Shown: piece by piece, positions 10,486 to 58,631 of the stretch
Position numbering within the stretch: position 1 is the first letter of the stretch
Layout of the letters: each line of letters starts with the position of its first letter
NCBI RefSeq assembly: GCF_037392515.1
Contig: NC_090283.1
Span: 27,916,249-27,980,248, forward strand
DNA from: Haliotis asinina
Lineage: Eukaryota; Mollusca; Gastropoda; Lepetellida; Haliotidae
Direction of reading: 5' to 3'
Length of the DNA: 64,000 bases
Notes under the pieces: model-generated
Seen by the model: only the letters and a program-made list of their open reading frames with translations
What the model was told of the DNA's origin: nothing
Database searches by the model: none
Program-made: the position numbers and the translations under genes

Positions 10486-11021
10486 GCCGCTACAACAGGA
10501 ACTACCTAAAATTAGGAATGGTTTTCAAATACGAAATAGTATTGACAACCCGTGATTTTAAGTGAAAAGAACGACATATGCCCATCGGATTCTAATATTT
10601 GAATATATCCTTGATGACATCACATTTTAAAATATGCGTATCCGAGCAGTGTCATCATTTTCAGACTTGTGCACAAGGAGACCTCAGACTGATCTGGATC
10701 CCAAGTTTGTGTCTCATACTTGGATAATTAAAGATTTCCTATAGTGTCAATTGACATCATAGAATATTCATCGTGCAATGTTTAATTGTTTGTGACCATA
10801 AACTAAACCATATTTGCAATTGGCAAACAATATACATATCACTCAGCCAAACGCCTACCTACAATAATATATACTTTAATATACAGCAAATGCATGTAAG
10901 TGTTGTTTTTCAGGCAGCTAAGCTGTAAATATGGCAACGAATACTATTCCTTTCTTGTCATCCATGTTTGGTTGCATATACGTACACCTCTTTTATGCTC
11001 AGTAAATTAATTTATAACATT

Positions 11022-11105
11022 GGTTGGTTGGCTTGTTTAACGCCGTCACTAATTTTCCAGCTACATGGCGGCTCTGTTCCATCAGGATAGACATTCTACC
11101 TTTAA
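11022..11105 (-). repeat. Fragment of a third interspersed family (GGCGTTAAAC tail)
   Basis: TTGGTTGGTTGGCTTGTTTA ACGCCG, the reverse of a CGTTAAACAA...CCAACCAACC ending. Related ends occur near 16650-16686, 19615-19650 and 27455-27482. Confidence 0.4.
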
Positions 11106-11591
11106 AGACAGTTCAAGGTTTCATTGTTACAGGACATTTAAAAATTTACTTCCGCCTGAAAACATATGTGTGTGTTTCATATTCTAAAGATTGAAGAAAA
11201 ATATTTTATCAAATTTAGACTTGGCTGGTTAGAAAATATTTATAAACGAAGGCAGGAATATGTCCATAAATAAGAACAGGAAAATTTGTCCGTTATATAA
11301 ATCCGCAGTTGAGAATGAAATCCACTTTATGCTAGTTCATCCCAGTGACGCCATTCACGGACGCAAATACATTCCACACCCGTTTCTGCTAAATCCACAA
11401 CGTTCTAGTTTTTATATCCCTAATGACTTCTGAAAAGGACAATGCCATTCTTAAGCTCTCACTATTTATCACAAATGCTATGAGACTAAGAAATGAGCTG
11501 TTATACACAAAGTAAAATCGCAAAAACGAAAGTTTACAATTCCCCGTAACTTTTTACTCTTCATTATGGGTATCGTATATTATATGTGTAT

Positions 11592-11800
11592 TATCTGTTA
11601 CGCCTTTGATCTTGACCAGACAATCCCGTGATCAACATCATGAGCATCGTTCTGTGCAGTTGGGGCACAATGACATGTGCCAACCAAGTCAGCGAGCCTG
11701 ACCACCCGATCCCGTTAGTCGCCTCTGCTTTCAAACCATCACCATGGGTTTCTCCTCCTGATGAGATAGCCGAGCGTGAGTGCTGAAACCCCATCTCCCA
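11592..11800 (-). repeat. SINE-like family B copy, reversed
   Basis: Reverse complement gives GTCGGCTC-like, GACTTGGTTGGCACATGTCA and GATTGTCTGGTC, the body shared with the forward copies at 27780-28058 and 30412-30676. Ends near CTGTTACG without the full tail. Confidence 0.75.
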
Positions 11801-12083
11801 GGCTTGTATTTAAAGATGTGGACATAAAATAAGTTGCTAGCTTCAGACAGAGTCGTTGGAGTCATTTGTGTTCACTTTTCATTCAAAATATAACAAGACG
11901 CAGTCAAATTGAGAACATGGAGAGATGTAGTTTCCATTCTTGCTTGTGGTCCCTCCCGATTTACAGATCACCTCGGTTCGTTTCGGGGGAAAATCATTCA
12001 CTTTGACTTCTGTACCGCTCTTGGTAGGGATAAACACTTACTTCAAGTGGCATTTAGATGTAGATGAAGAAGAACACGTTGTT

Positions 12084-12156
12084 TATTGCTACAAGCGCGA
12101 CATTTTATCACCCTGATGAAGCAAATCGCCACCGAAATGTCGCATCTGTTGCAATA
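12084..12156. repeat. Imperfect inverted repeat with hammerhead-like CTGATGA...GAAA core
   Basis: Arms 12084-12105 and 12135-12156 pair at 18 of 22 positions. The loop contains CACCCTGATGAAGC and ACCGAAATGTCGC. CTGATGA, GAAA and a flanking helix are the order expected for a hammerhead ribozyme of the sort reported in Penelope-like retroelements. Stem II is poor, so if it is such a motif it is probably decayed. Confidence 0.4.
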
Positions 12157-12378
12157 TGGATAGGCAAGTTCTTTAAAAAGTGTACCTTTTCAGCTGCAAA
12201 CAAATGTTGGAAACAATTGTCAAAAAAAGACAGTCAAATTTCGACTTAAACCACATCATTATTTTTTTTGGACTGGTTCAACCGTCAGCAAAGATCACCT
12301 GCAGATAGTGTTGTGATGTATAAATTTATGGATACCCTTACATTAACTGCAGATCTTGTCTTTTCTTCTCATCTCTTG

Positions 12379-12475
12379 CAGTGGTAGCCTAGTGGTTAAG
12401 GCGTTCGCTCGGCACGTCAAAGACTCGGGTTCGATTCCACAAAGGGGTTCAATATGTGAGGTCCATTACCGATGG
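12379..12475 (+). repeat. tRNA-derived SINE head (family A)
   Basis: GTGGTAGCCTAGTGGTTAAG GCGTTCGCTC, then GGGTTCGATTCC: A and B box promoter boxes. The 3' module is missing or diverged. Confidence 0.7.
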
Positions 12476-13094
12476 CTTAAGGTGGACATCTATTACATGT
12501 GCTTCCTTGAGGAGACTCAAGTCTCAGAACGCATCTAGGGACTCGTGTGTGGGGAGGAGTTACCTCAAAACAGTGTTGGAAAGAAATGAAAATTGTGTGG
12601 TACAAGTTCCATTCACGTATGCATATGTTGTGAAGTATCCATTTGGTATTTTCAAGTCGTCAATGTCGTCTTGTCAATGTTGAATTGGGTGTGGCCATCC
12701 CTACTTGTTTCAAATGCATGACAACAGCTGTGTACATGTGTAGGATTCAACATTCAAAACACAATTTCCAACACATCTGACACGTTATAAATACTTGGTA
12801 GGGGGATATGTGCTATCATGCTAAATTCAAAGTTCAAACCAGGGAGCCTATATAGAGAGTATCCCTGTTCAAACTAAGCATATTCAAAATTGCTCATTCT
12901 ACTTTTCGCCCAAGCTGTTATAATTTGTACATTGTGAGTGAGATTCTCCTCGGTGCATCCAGAAACTTGGGAAAATGAAAACTTTAACTTAAAGTCTGTT
13001 TCAACTGAATTTCGTTTTCTGACACAAATTTCAGAAAACGATACAAATAGTGTACATTAACGCTAAGTTTTATCTTTCTTCCTTACACGGGTCA

Positions 13095-13215
13095 GTGAGG
13101 TAGCCTAGTGGTTAAAGAGTCCGCTCGTCACGCCAACAACCCAGGTTCGATTCTCCACATGGGCCCAATGTGTAACGCCCATTTCTGGCGTCCCCCGCCG
13201 TGATATTGCAAAACG
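13095..13215 (+). repeat. tRNA-derived SINE (family A), 3' truncated
   Basis: GTGAGGTAGCCTAGTGGTTA, CAGGTTCGATTCTCCACATG, CCATTTCTGGCGTCCC, GTGATATTGC. The CACT tail is absent. It lies upstream of PSMD1. Confidence 0.75.
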
Positions 13216-13997
13216 CGTTTTGCATGCTCAATCACCCACTTTTTATTTTAACACCCATAACTTTAACACTTAGATTTCGTCTCCATGCATTACCAGAAGC
13301 TTGAGAAAATATGTGTACTATGCACTTTTAACTGTAATTCCGACTGCGCCGTAATAATCTGTACACAAAGGGCTGATGCAAAGAAAGTAATAAGTAACTA
13401 GATTGAATTGAAGTGATGAAAAATACCCAATACGTAAATATATTTGGAACAATGCATTTATGCTGAATACGACTTTATATTTGTACATAAATCCAAAAGT
13501 AATTCATCTTATTGTGCAATATGATGTTTTGCGTGAAAGAAATGCTACTCTTATGATTGCCTTGTGTTATAAATTCTATTTTCGTTTTTATTTTCCTATG
13601 GTTGTTTTGTACTAAAGCTTACTTTAAAAATTACTTGACAGAATCAGGCCATCAATTTCTATATAAAGACTGTTTTCATCTAATTTATTATGATACATTA
13701 TATACTAGGTGCCTATTCTATTTTTATTGTCAGAAAAATATAATGTAACGATAATCTCGCTGTTGGCGGTATTACAACATATAGTACTTGTAATACAACT
13801 AATAATTATCTTTTTCAAACATGCTAACTATACAAAGCATAGGATGAAGTTTCGGTGTTACTTTATTTATATTGTTTTGTAAATATAAATCACATTAATT
13901 TTCTAATATTGATACCCATGCCCACTGTGAAATATTGCTCCTATTGAAATATTATCGAGCATAATAACATTAGTCGTCTAAGTACTAGTATGTTATG

Positions 13998-14007
13998 AAC
14001 TTCCGCT
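13998..14007. promoter_or_regulatory. ETS-like site upstream of the PSMD1 start
   Basis: AACTTCCGCT lies about 70 bp before the PSMD1 ATG and fits the TTCCG core of ETS-family sites common in housekeeping promoters. It is a single short motif and could be chance. Confidence 0.25.
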
Positions 14008-14077
14008 TTACTCACGCCGGGAATAACAACAGTGACTTGTGAAAGCGTTTCATGGTTATTTATTGAATACTGTCGAG

Positions 14078-50714
<36,637 letters not shown>

Positions 50715-52720
50715 GTAGGTAGCAGTATTAGATGATGTCACCAGGTGCTGGAGCTCACCTGCTCGTGGCATGGTAACACCCATGATCAGACCAAGAATTG
50801 ACATACATGTATTGCAGATGAACTGTCTGTTCAATATTGACTGTACCTACACGAGGAGATTTGGGTTCAAAGAATGTGCGGTAGTCAAAACTGTTGCCTT
50901 GCGCCATGAGGTCCAGTCTATGAGTCGTCCAATGATGACCTTTTGCATGTCAACCCTGACTTGTGGATCTCCTGTTTGCGTTTGCTCCCACTTTAAACTG
51001 ACATAGTGAAATGTGACTGAAATATTTCTTTCACCTATTACAGTTTGCAAAACAAATATGAATTCCACAGTGACTGAAATGTGAGCCTATCTTGCCAAAG
51101 ACATACATGTCTTTAATGGCCTTGAGTGTCCACAGATTTCTAGTACAACCCTTAGGGCCAGATTATAATGAATCAGATTTATTTTTAGGGCATAATTTCT
51201 TTAATTCTTTTTTATTCCACCCACATCATAGATTGATTTGTCAGATAAGATTTAAGAGATAAGATTGGAAAGTCAATTTGGAAGAATTAGTTTTCCGTGT
51301 AATAAATAATGCTCTTCTTCTTGTAGATGTCTGCATGTTGGGGCAAGCTATAGGAAAATGCCCTTCTTTGTTAATAGCTCATTACTGGCAAGTATAAGGC
51401 GTAATGCCACAGTGCTGCTAGAAACAGTAATAGGCAGATTGCAGATGACTTTTTCACCTCAAAAATGTGATTTTTCGAACGGAAATCAATATTTAAAGAG
51501 GTCAAGTTATAGGAGTTGTTGCCTTTTCTAGTTAAGTCAAAGGACAGCCATTTTCTTGTCAAGCTCCATGTTTGTGATTAGATTAGTTTTAGACCTTTCC
51601 TCGAGAAGCGTTTGGTTCCATTCACAGATTGACAGTGACTGAACACTGTGAATCGGGAGAGGAAATAAGTCAATTTCTTATGGTTGATGGAAATTCTTGG
51701 AAAATATTTTTTTTGTTTTCTTTAGATTTAAATTTGTATGCATGTTGCGTAACATCATTTTGGATGATTGTACATTTGCGCTGAATTCACATGTGATGAT
51801 TCCGTAGAACATACTGTTATATCATGCATTTATAACCCTTCAAGTGATTTGGGTGGAACGTTCGTCTTCTGGATTCAAATACCAAACTGATATAACATCA
51901 GAATTTATTCATATATCCCAAATTTGAACATAATGTTCTGAGGAAAGTTATCATCCAGCCATTTAATTTTACTCTCCACCATTATGGCCATGTAAGTATT
52001 GTTTTGAAAGATGAGTGTATATTTTTCAAGGAATAATGACATGTTTAACTGGTAAGAGATGTTTTTAGGTGTCTATCTTGTTACAGTTCGGATTATCTAA
52101 AACTTCCTCATCTAGATGACATTTCAACTTTCGTTCAGTGCAGAGATATATAACAAATTAACACGTTAAAATTCTGTGCCATGTTAAGACGTTATGTTTT
52201 TAAACAAATATGTATGTCAGTATATTTGCTTTAAATCCATAACTGACTTGTGCTTTGGACTGAAAAGGGAACTGACATTTTTTCAAACCGATAAAGGAAC
52301 CTGCAGGCAGAGTTTAAAGTTGTTTTATTGGCCTTACGTTCCGAATACAAATTGTTATGTGTTATATTTTTTGTTTCTGTCATCAAGGTGCTTGTTTTGA
52401 AGTCCTTACTTAACATGCTTAATGGACCTGCTTACCTTAATATTTGAAGATTCCTGTTTTCTGATGTATTGCCAGTCATCTGTCTAAACAAATGAGTGTT
52501 AGCAATGTTGAAGGTCTGTAAAGCGGAAACAGCAGTGTTTTCCAGATCACAAGCTCCATAATATGAACGTTTTGTATTCTGGCCCTGTGACAGTTGGTAT
52601 TTTATCCCCTTCGTTTTCATTCATGATTTCACCATTGTTTATGATTTGTTCTGATACTGTAGGATGCTTATTTACCCCTTCATATCACATTTCACATCCA
52701 TCCATAAACATCACAGGAGC

Positions 52721-52890
52721 GGTGGAGTAGCCGAATGGTTAAAGCATCCACTCAACACACTGAAGACCTGGGTTTGCTTCTCAACATGGGTGTAGTGAGT
52801 GAAGCTCATTTCTGGAGTCCACTGATGTGATTTTGTTGGAGTATTGCTAAAAGCAGCATAGAACTAAACTCATTTACTCACTCTCTATCT
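52721..52890 (+). repeat. tRNA-derived SINE (family A), diverged
   Basis: GGTGGAGTAGCCGAATGGTT AAAGC, CCTGGGTTTGCTTCTCAACA TGG, CATTTCTGGAGTCC, GGAGTATTGCTAAAAGC, AACTAAACTCATTTACTCAC. The following CTTGCACTCACACC...CTCATTCTCA resembles the flank of the copy at 58360. Confidence 0.8.
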
Positions 52891-54654
52891 TGCACTCACA
52901 CCCCTCTTGCTATCTTTCTCATCCTCATTCTCAGTCTCATAAAGATCATGTATCCACAGGAATCTTGAAGGTGTGCATGTATGTGTGTGTTTGCTGATGC
53001 ATGAGAACTATTGTGAGAATGAGAGAATGCTAAATCCATTTGACGGCCTTCAAATACTTATTCCAGATAAATTCTTGAAGGGTTGCTCAATGACTGAAGA
53101 TTTCTCTAAACATTTGAAAGAAGTTTAATTGATTGTTTTATTATTTTTTTGTACAAATTCTGGTATTTAAGAGGTGGTCTTGGACTTGTAATTGTTTGCT
53201 TGCTTGCATGTCAGATTACCTGACAACATGTTTGCCATTGTATGTCTGGCAGTGGTTGAAATTCAGACTTAAAACTGTCTAGTGAAACAGTTGCTCTGCT
53301 CCGACCATGTGAAAAATATTTTAGATAAAATCAGTCACGAAATTTACTTTGGACAGTTTTGGTGGCATTTGATATATGTTTTGAAGTTTGTAGTTGCTCT
53401 GGAATAATTGATACTTTGCATTGATTCCGATGTATGAGATTGCACTGAATGTGAAATGATGATTTCCTGCTGAATGTAGGCGATAGGTGCAATACTGCAG
53501 GTAAACACTGTCATTCTTGGAAGCTTGCAATATAGCAATTAACAACTCAAGTATCCATTAGGAATAATTCAACCCCCATATAACAACTTCAGGTGGCACT
53601 TTTCAATGCAGGGAACTGAGAATCCAGCACAAATTTATTCAGTGTTGGTGTAATGCCATCTTTGGTTTGAGAGAATTACTTTCTAACTGTTGAAGGTTTG
53701 TATAAAGCCAGGATGGCAGATTATTGTTTACACCTGTTTTGGGTGACCATGCACAGCTACCTGTTCTGTGATGATAAATAATGAAGTGAAGAAGAATGTT
53801 GCTGCCATTTTGTGCTTATGAGATTATTGCTGGTAAAATGGCCCCATTAAAGCCCCCAAATTTTCCACTTTGTATGAAAGGCTCTGAGTGTTCTTGATGA
53901 AATTTTCCCTACCTGTCATGGTCATTTCACTCAGTTATGGCTCTTGTCCCTGTCTGATGGTTTTTCTCTTTTTACTGAAGAACCATCACTTGACTTCCTT
54001 CATTGAATTAAGGATGGCAGTTAGAATGAATTGCCCTTCTTTTAAGTAGGCATTAATGACTTGATATGTCTTGGGAAATGTAAAGACTGAAGAGAAGGGA
54101 TCAAGATGCAAAACAGATACACTATAAAGTTAGTTTCAGCAATATATATGTTTCTCTCTTTCAGACAAGATACCCGAACATAATCAGTTCTTGAATGAAT
54201 TTGGAAACTTTGTAATGATACACATCCATTATGGCTAACTGGTATAACTTTCTACTTCAGTGCATCAAAGAGAATGTAAGTGATGCATGGTATGATTGAC
54301 TGATGAAAAGAGTTTCTCGAATTCACTCTTTTCTGCATTACATGCATATTAGCTCACAGAGAGCTGATGTAAACAGGATTTTTTAATGGAAAGTACTTGT
54401 GGATATGTGGATAGTATTGACAACTGTTTCAAACATTGCATGTAGATGTGTCAACATATGAATGTCTTTTAGATCAAGAATACTTGTATTTCCCAAAAGA
54501 CAACACTGTAACTGATTGTCTGGAAAGCCTTATCTTTACCTTGAATCACTAATTACTACTGTGTTAAAGATATTACAGAGAGGTTGGAGAGAACTCCTTG
54601 TTGAAGTTATCATTTTGGTGATGGTCGTCTCATTACACTAAGCTACACTAAGAC

Positions 54655-54862
54655 TTTGGGAGGACTGGATTAAGGATGATCATACTTGTTGTATGAGGTG
54701 ACTATAGGAGTCAGTATTCAAGGTTACCAAATTGTTGTCGCATGTCATCACATCCCAGCTGCTTAGATCATTATCTGTCATGTATGTCACTGGATTGTCT
54801 GGTCTAGACTAGATAATCACAGATCACCAGCTGAGAATATTACTAAGTGTTGCTTAGGGCAA
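54655..54862 (+). repeat. SINE-like family B copy, diverged
   Basis: ACTTGTTGTATGAGGTGACT, GCATGTCATCACATCCCAGC TGC, CACTGGATTGTCTGGTCTAG AC, GAGAATATTACTAAGTG. Confidence 0.65.
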
Positions 54863-57800
54863 CAGTGTATTGAGTATAACTTTGTGTTGTGGATTGTATT
54901 TGTGTCTGTTGTGCAGCAGCACTTGTGATGAATAGTCATGTCTGATGTTGAATTGTGATTTCACATTTTTTGCCAATTTGGTTCCATTTTTCAATCAGAG
55001 AAGTGTTAATCTAAGCAGCTTGTTGAATTCTTTTTTGTTTCTTTTCATTGTATCAGATAATAACCATATTTTTTTGGGTGTTCAGGTCAGTGTCAACCAA
55101 GAGGTTGGTTAAAAGATTCCAAAAGTAACGTAAAAGCCTTTTTCATTTTGAAGAATTCATGAATTTAAAGTCAGTAGGAGATTGAAAAGTCAGGTGACTT
55201 TCTTTTAAGCAAATGGCTGCCGTAATCTCATTGCGTCTGCTCGATGCTGCTCAGCGAAGTAAACAGGTGCACACAACAGGCCCATCCTGCATGGACAGAT
55301 AGGCAGGAGATTTAATGCTCAACACTATCAATATCATTTTTTCATTTCCTCTAATTTCTCTAGTGACAGTGTTTCACACAAGGGACATGGTGACCTCCTG
55401 CTACTTCCATCAGAAATTGTCCCACATACTTCAGGAAGAAGATGGATTCTTCATATCTTGGTGAAAGCAAATTTTAAATGACCTCGTTTGTATTAGATTG
55501 AAGATTAGTTTTGGTTCTCTTCAAGTTTACCGAAACATGGTTATCAATTATTTTCCAAGGCTACCAGTATGTCATTAGTGTATTTTGGTCGTCATAACGA
55601 TGATGACACCCTATTTGGCAATGTGCCCAGGAACATTATTGTTGAGCCTGTTTGAAATTGTTCCACACAAAGTCATACCATCAGCATCTGGAGACAGAAT
55701 GGTCATGAGTATAGGTGGTGTAATTGGTAATAAAAACTAATGGGGCTCTTTGCAAACTTGGTAGTGACGTGGAATGAAAATACCATCAGATTTCAGCATA
55801 TTTCGTGCCATGGAATAATTTTCTGATTCTTGAAAAAGGACCGACTTATTCTGCATGAGATTTTTACATTTCCAGTCAACATGATTAAGTTATATGCTGT
55901 CCATTCAGTGAATGATTAGTTTCTCTTAACAGATACAGAGCACAATGTGATGTATGGATATCATCTGTTGTCTTAAATGGCTTTTGTTTTAAATAGAATC
56001 TCATCCTCATTTATTTGCTTTTAAAACATGTTCACAGGAATCATATTGACGTTTCCAATATTTCAGAATTCATGTTTTCAAAAACATGAAAGAATAACTT
56101 TTGAAGATAATAAAATGGGCCTGATGAGGGAGAGTTATCTTTTCGCTCAGTTGTAAGCTGCATGTTCCATTAATAGTAGGACGATGATGCCATGCCACGG
56201 TTGTAGTGGTATGTCATGCTTCATGTGGCTTGGTCTTCCTGTTTGGGAGGATGCTATCTGCCTAAAGGCCTCATACTGTGTGTTTATGGAGAGTTGTTTC
56301 CTATGTACTTATCTTTATAGAGTTAACTGCTTCCTTAAGAAAAACTAGCATTTATCTCTCATCGTAGAGAAACACTGATATCATGCAAAGTGTATTTCGT
56401 AAAAGTATTTGCATGAATGTTTTTCTCTGATAGCTCTAGAGACACATGCTCTTAAGGTAACCTTTCAACTTCTTAGTCTGTTTCAATGAATATTACGACT
56501 CAAATCATAATGAAAGATGAAATTCAATGTTTGAATTTGATGTTTGGCGGCTGGTTTGTCCAAGTTTTATGCATTTACATAATGTGAAATCTAATGATCA
56601 TGTGCATGTATTATCAATGTGCATTTCCAAAAATTCTTTAGCATGGCGCCGAATTTGACAGACTGTGAGGTCTAATACAACTGATCTCTGCTTTACTGCA
56701 ACAAATCAATGGCCATAGCTGTTGATGGTTGATATTTCCTCATTTATAACTTGTTGGTGTTGCTTAGCATTGGTTTGATAAAGGAATAATCAAGTAATCA
56801 AAGTTAGTTTGTTTCTGATATTGGGTATTTTCACAAACCATTGCAGTCAGAAACTGCATTTTTCATAAGGATTAATAAACATTCCTTAAATGGTAATGCT
56901 TTAAAGTTTAAATCCTTACGATTATGATTGTTGTTAAAAATATATGTGGGAGAAGCATAGGACATCAAATCACAATTTTGCTCAACGTTTGTTTGACAGT
57001 CGATCATTGCTTCAGTATAGGGTGATAAGTGCATGGGTTTAGGGTAGCCAACCATTTGTCAATAGCAGTCCAGTACTTGAAGATCACAAATGGCCAACAA
57101 TTATCAGTGTATGCTCATCTGTTCACTAACTGCCACTTATACTGGTCTGTTGGTTCAGCCCAACATGAATTCTCTAGTAACAGTATTTCAGAGCATAATT
57201 TCCAAGGTACTGGTACACAAAACACCTGTGAGACTTTCAGTATTTTCTGCCACAAATTGATAATTTTTATGAAAACAAATCACAGTATCTCAGTTGTTTT
57301 TTTGGTCATTCATTTGTTTGTCGACTTTCAATTAGCAAAACGGTACAGATACGTTTTCACAAGAAAAATACATTTATTTTTTCCAATTATGAAATTGCAA
57401 GGGATATATATATATATGTAATAGAATTACACTTTGCACATTATTCAGTTACAACAGACAATATTGAATACACATCAGAAATAACAAAATTCCACCAAGT
57501 ATGTACAATGTTAAGACTTTTGATGAAAAAATTTCCTATAATCCAAAAATATCATCTTTGGTCAACAACCATGGTAACATTTCCTAAAATTTTAATTGAA
57601 AGGTTTTACAGGAGCATTGTATGATGAAGATTTTTTCATAGTCGTGTAAATGTGATATGATTGTTTGTGAATATTGTATTCAATAAATAGCAATAAACAA
57701 TATGTAACAAAACACAAAGAATATAAATGAATCAATAAACAATGAAACGTGACATATCAACAGAAGGTTTCCATGGCAACTTGTTTCACCAGATAGGACT

Positions 57801-58359
57801 TTCAAGAGGTACTTTACATTTGAAACAAAATAATACAGCCAGCAACAGTTCAATATCTGGAAACATTATAACCATTTTTTTTGGCACAAATGCAAATCTG
57901 TTCTAATGCCATAAATATTCAAAATGAAGGACATGCCATTTGTGGTAACTGATTAATAAGATGGAAATGTTGTGAAATCCATGTTTGTTAACAGGTTCTT
58001 GCAGCATTGTTGGAATTTCATGTTTTTCTGCTTCCATGTTTTGATTATTTATGGCATTTATGACTGAAGCTTTAGGGATTTATCTGGACTGGCTTAGAGG
58101 TCATATTCGCTTGTGGAAAATGTCAGTAAATGTTTCTGAAGTGGAATTTTAAATTCATGTCACTCTATCATATTGGTAGTTTTGAACCAGTGGTGTGGAT
58201 TTTCAAAAGATTTGTGTCAATAAACAGGAAGATGAAAAATTGGTATTTAATGCAATGTAAAATGCTTCTGATGTTCAGAAAATACTGATCAATGGAAGTT
58301 CCAAGTTTGGACACCATTCTGATCTTGATCTCTCTGCCTTGATGTGTGATGCCCTTTTC

Positions 58360-58440
58360 TGGTGTTCCATGCCATAATATTGCTTGAATATTACTAAAAG
58401 CGGGTTAAAACTAAACTCATTTACTCACTCTCTGACTTGC
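58360..58440 (+). repeat. SINE 3' tail fragment downstream of the receptor gene
   Basis: GTTCCATGCCATAATATTGC, TTGAATATTACTAAAAGCGG, TTAAAACTAAACTCATTTAC TCACTC; shares its downstream pyrimidine-rich sequence with the copy at 52721. Confidence 0.7.
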
Positions 58441-58631
58441 ACTCATACTCATCTTTCTATTGTTCTCTTTCTCATTCTCACTCTCCCTGCACATTTCATT
58501 TCTATAGCCACCTGTCTATCAGTGCCAGATAAATCCCTGCATTGTTTCAATAGACAGCGAAGATAAGCAGTTGAAGTAGAGCATCTGTTGAGATCCCTTG
58601 ATTGAGCCTTACACCTATGTTCCTATCTCAG

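Larger units (their letters stand above)
10482..14077. other. MED12-PSMD1 divergent intergenic region and 5' UTRs
   Basis: The two ATGs face away from each other across 3.6 kb, so both promoters must lie here. The DNA is mostly AT-rich. It contains a reverse SINE copy, two forward tRNA-derived SINE heads and a palindromic repeat, each listed separately. I see no further conserved exon. Because of its length this is divergent placement, not a proven shared bidirectional promoter. Confidence 0.6.
50715..58631. other. PSMD1 intron 21, left part
   Basis: Starts with GTAGGT. No further PSMD1 exon found. It holds SINEs at 52721 and 54655 and a SINE tail at 58360. The 3' UTR and polyadenylation signal of the receptor should lie at its right end but are not resolved. 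The rest is AT-rich without recognised features. Confidence 0.6.

Noticed and set aside
12379..12450. tRNA gene
   Set aside because: tRNA-derived head of the family A SINE; the same sequence recurs at 13095, 41923 and 52721.
54241..54285. 15-nt microexon candidate between CTACTTCAG and GTAAGT
   Set aside because: Good splice sites on the PSMD1 strand, but its 15 nt do not match the PSMD1 sequence expected after residue 641 and do not resolve the split Arg codon sensibly.
57029..57421. 130-residue plus-strand frame
   Set aside because: No recognised domain, AT-rich low-complexity ending, no splice or homology support.
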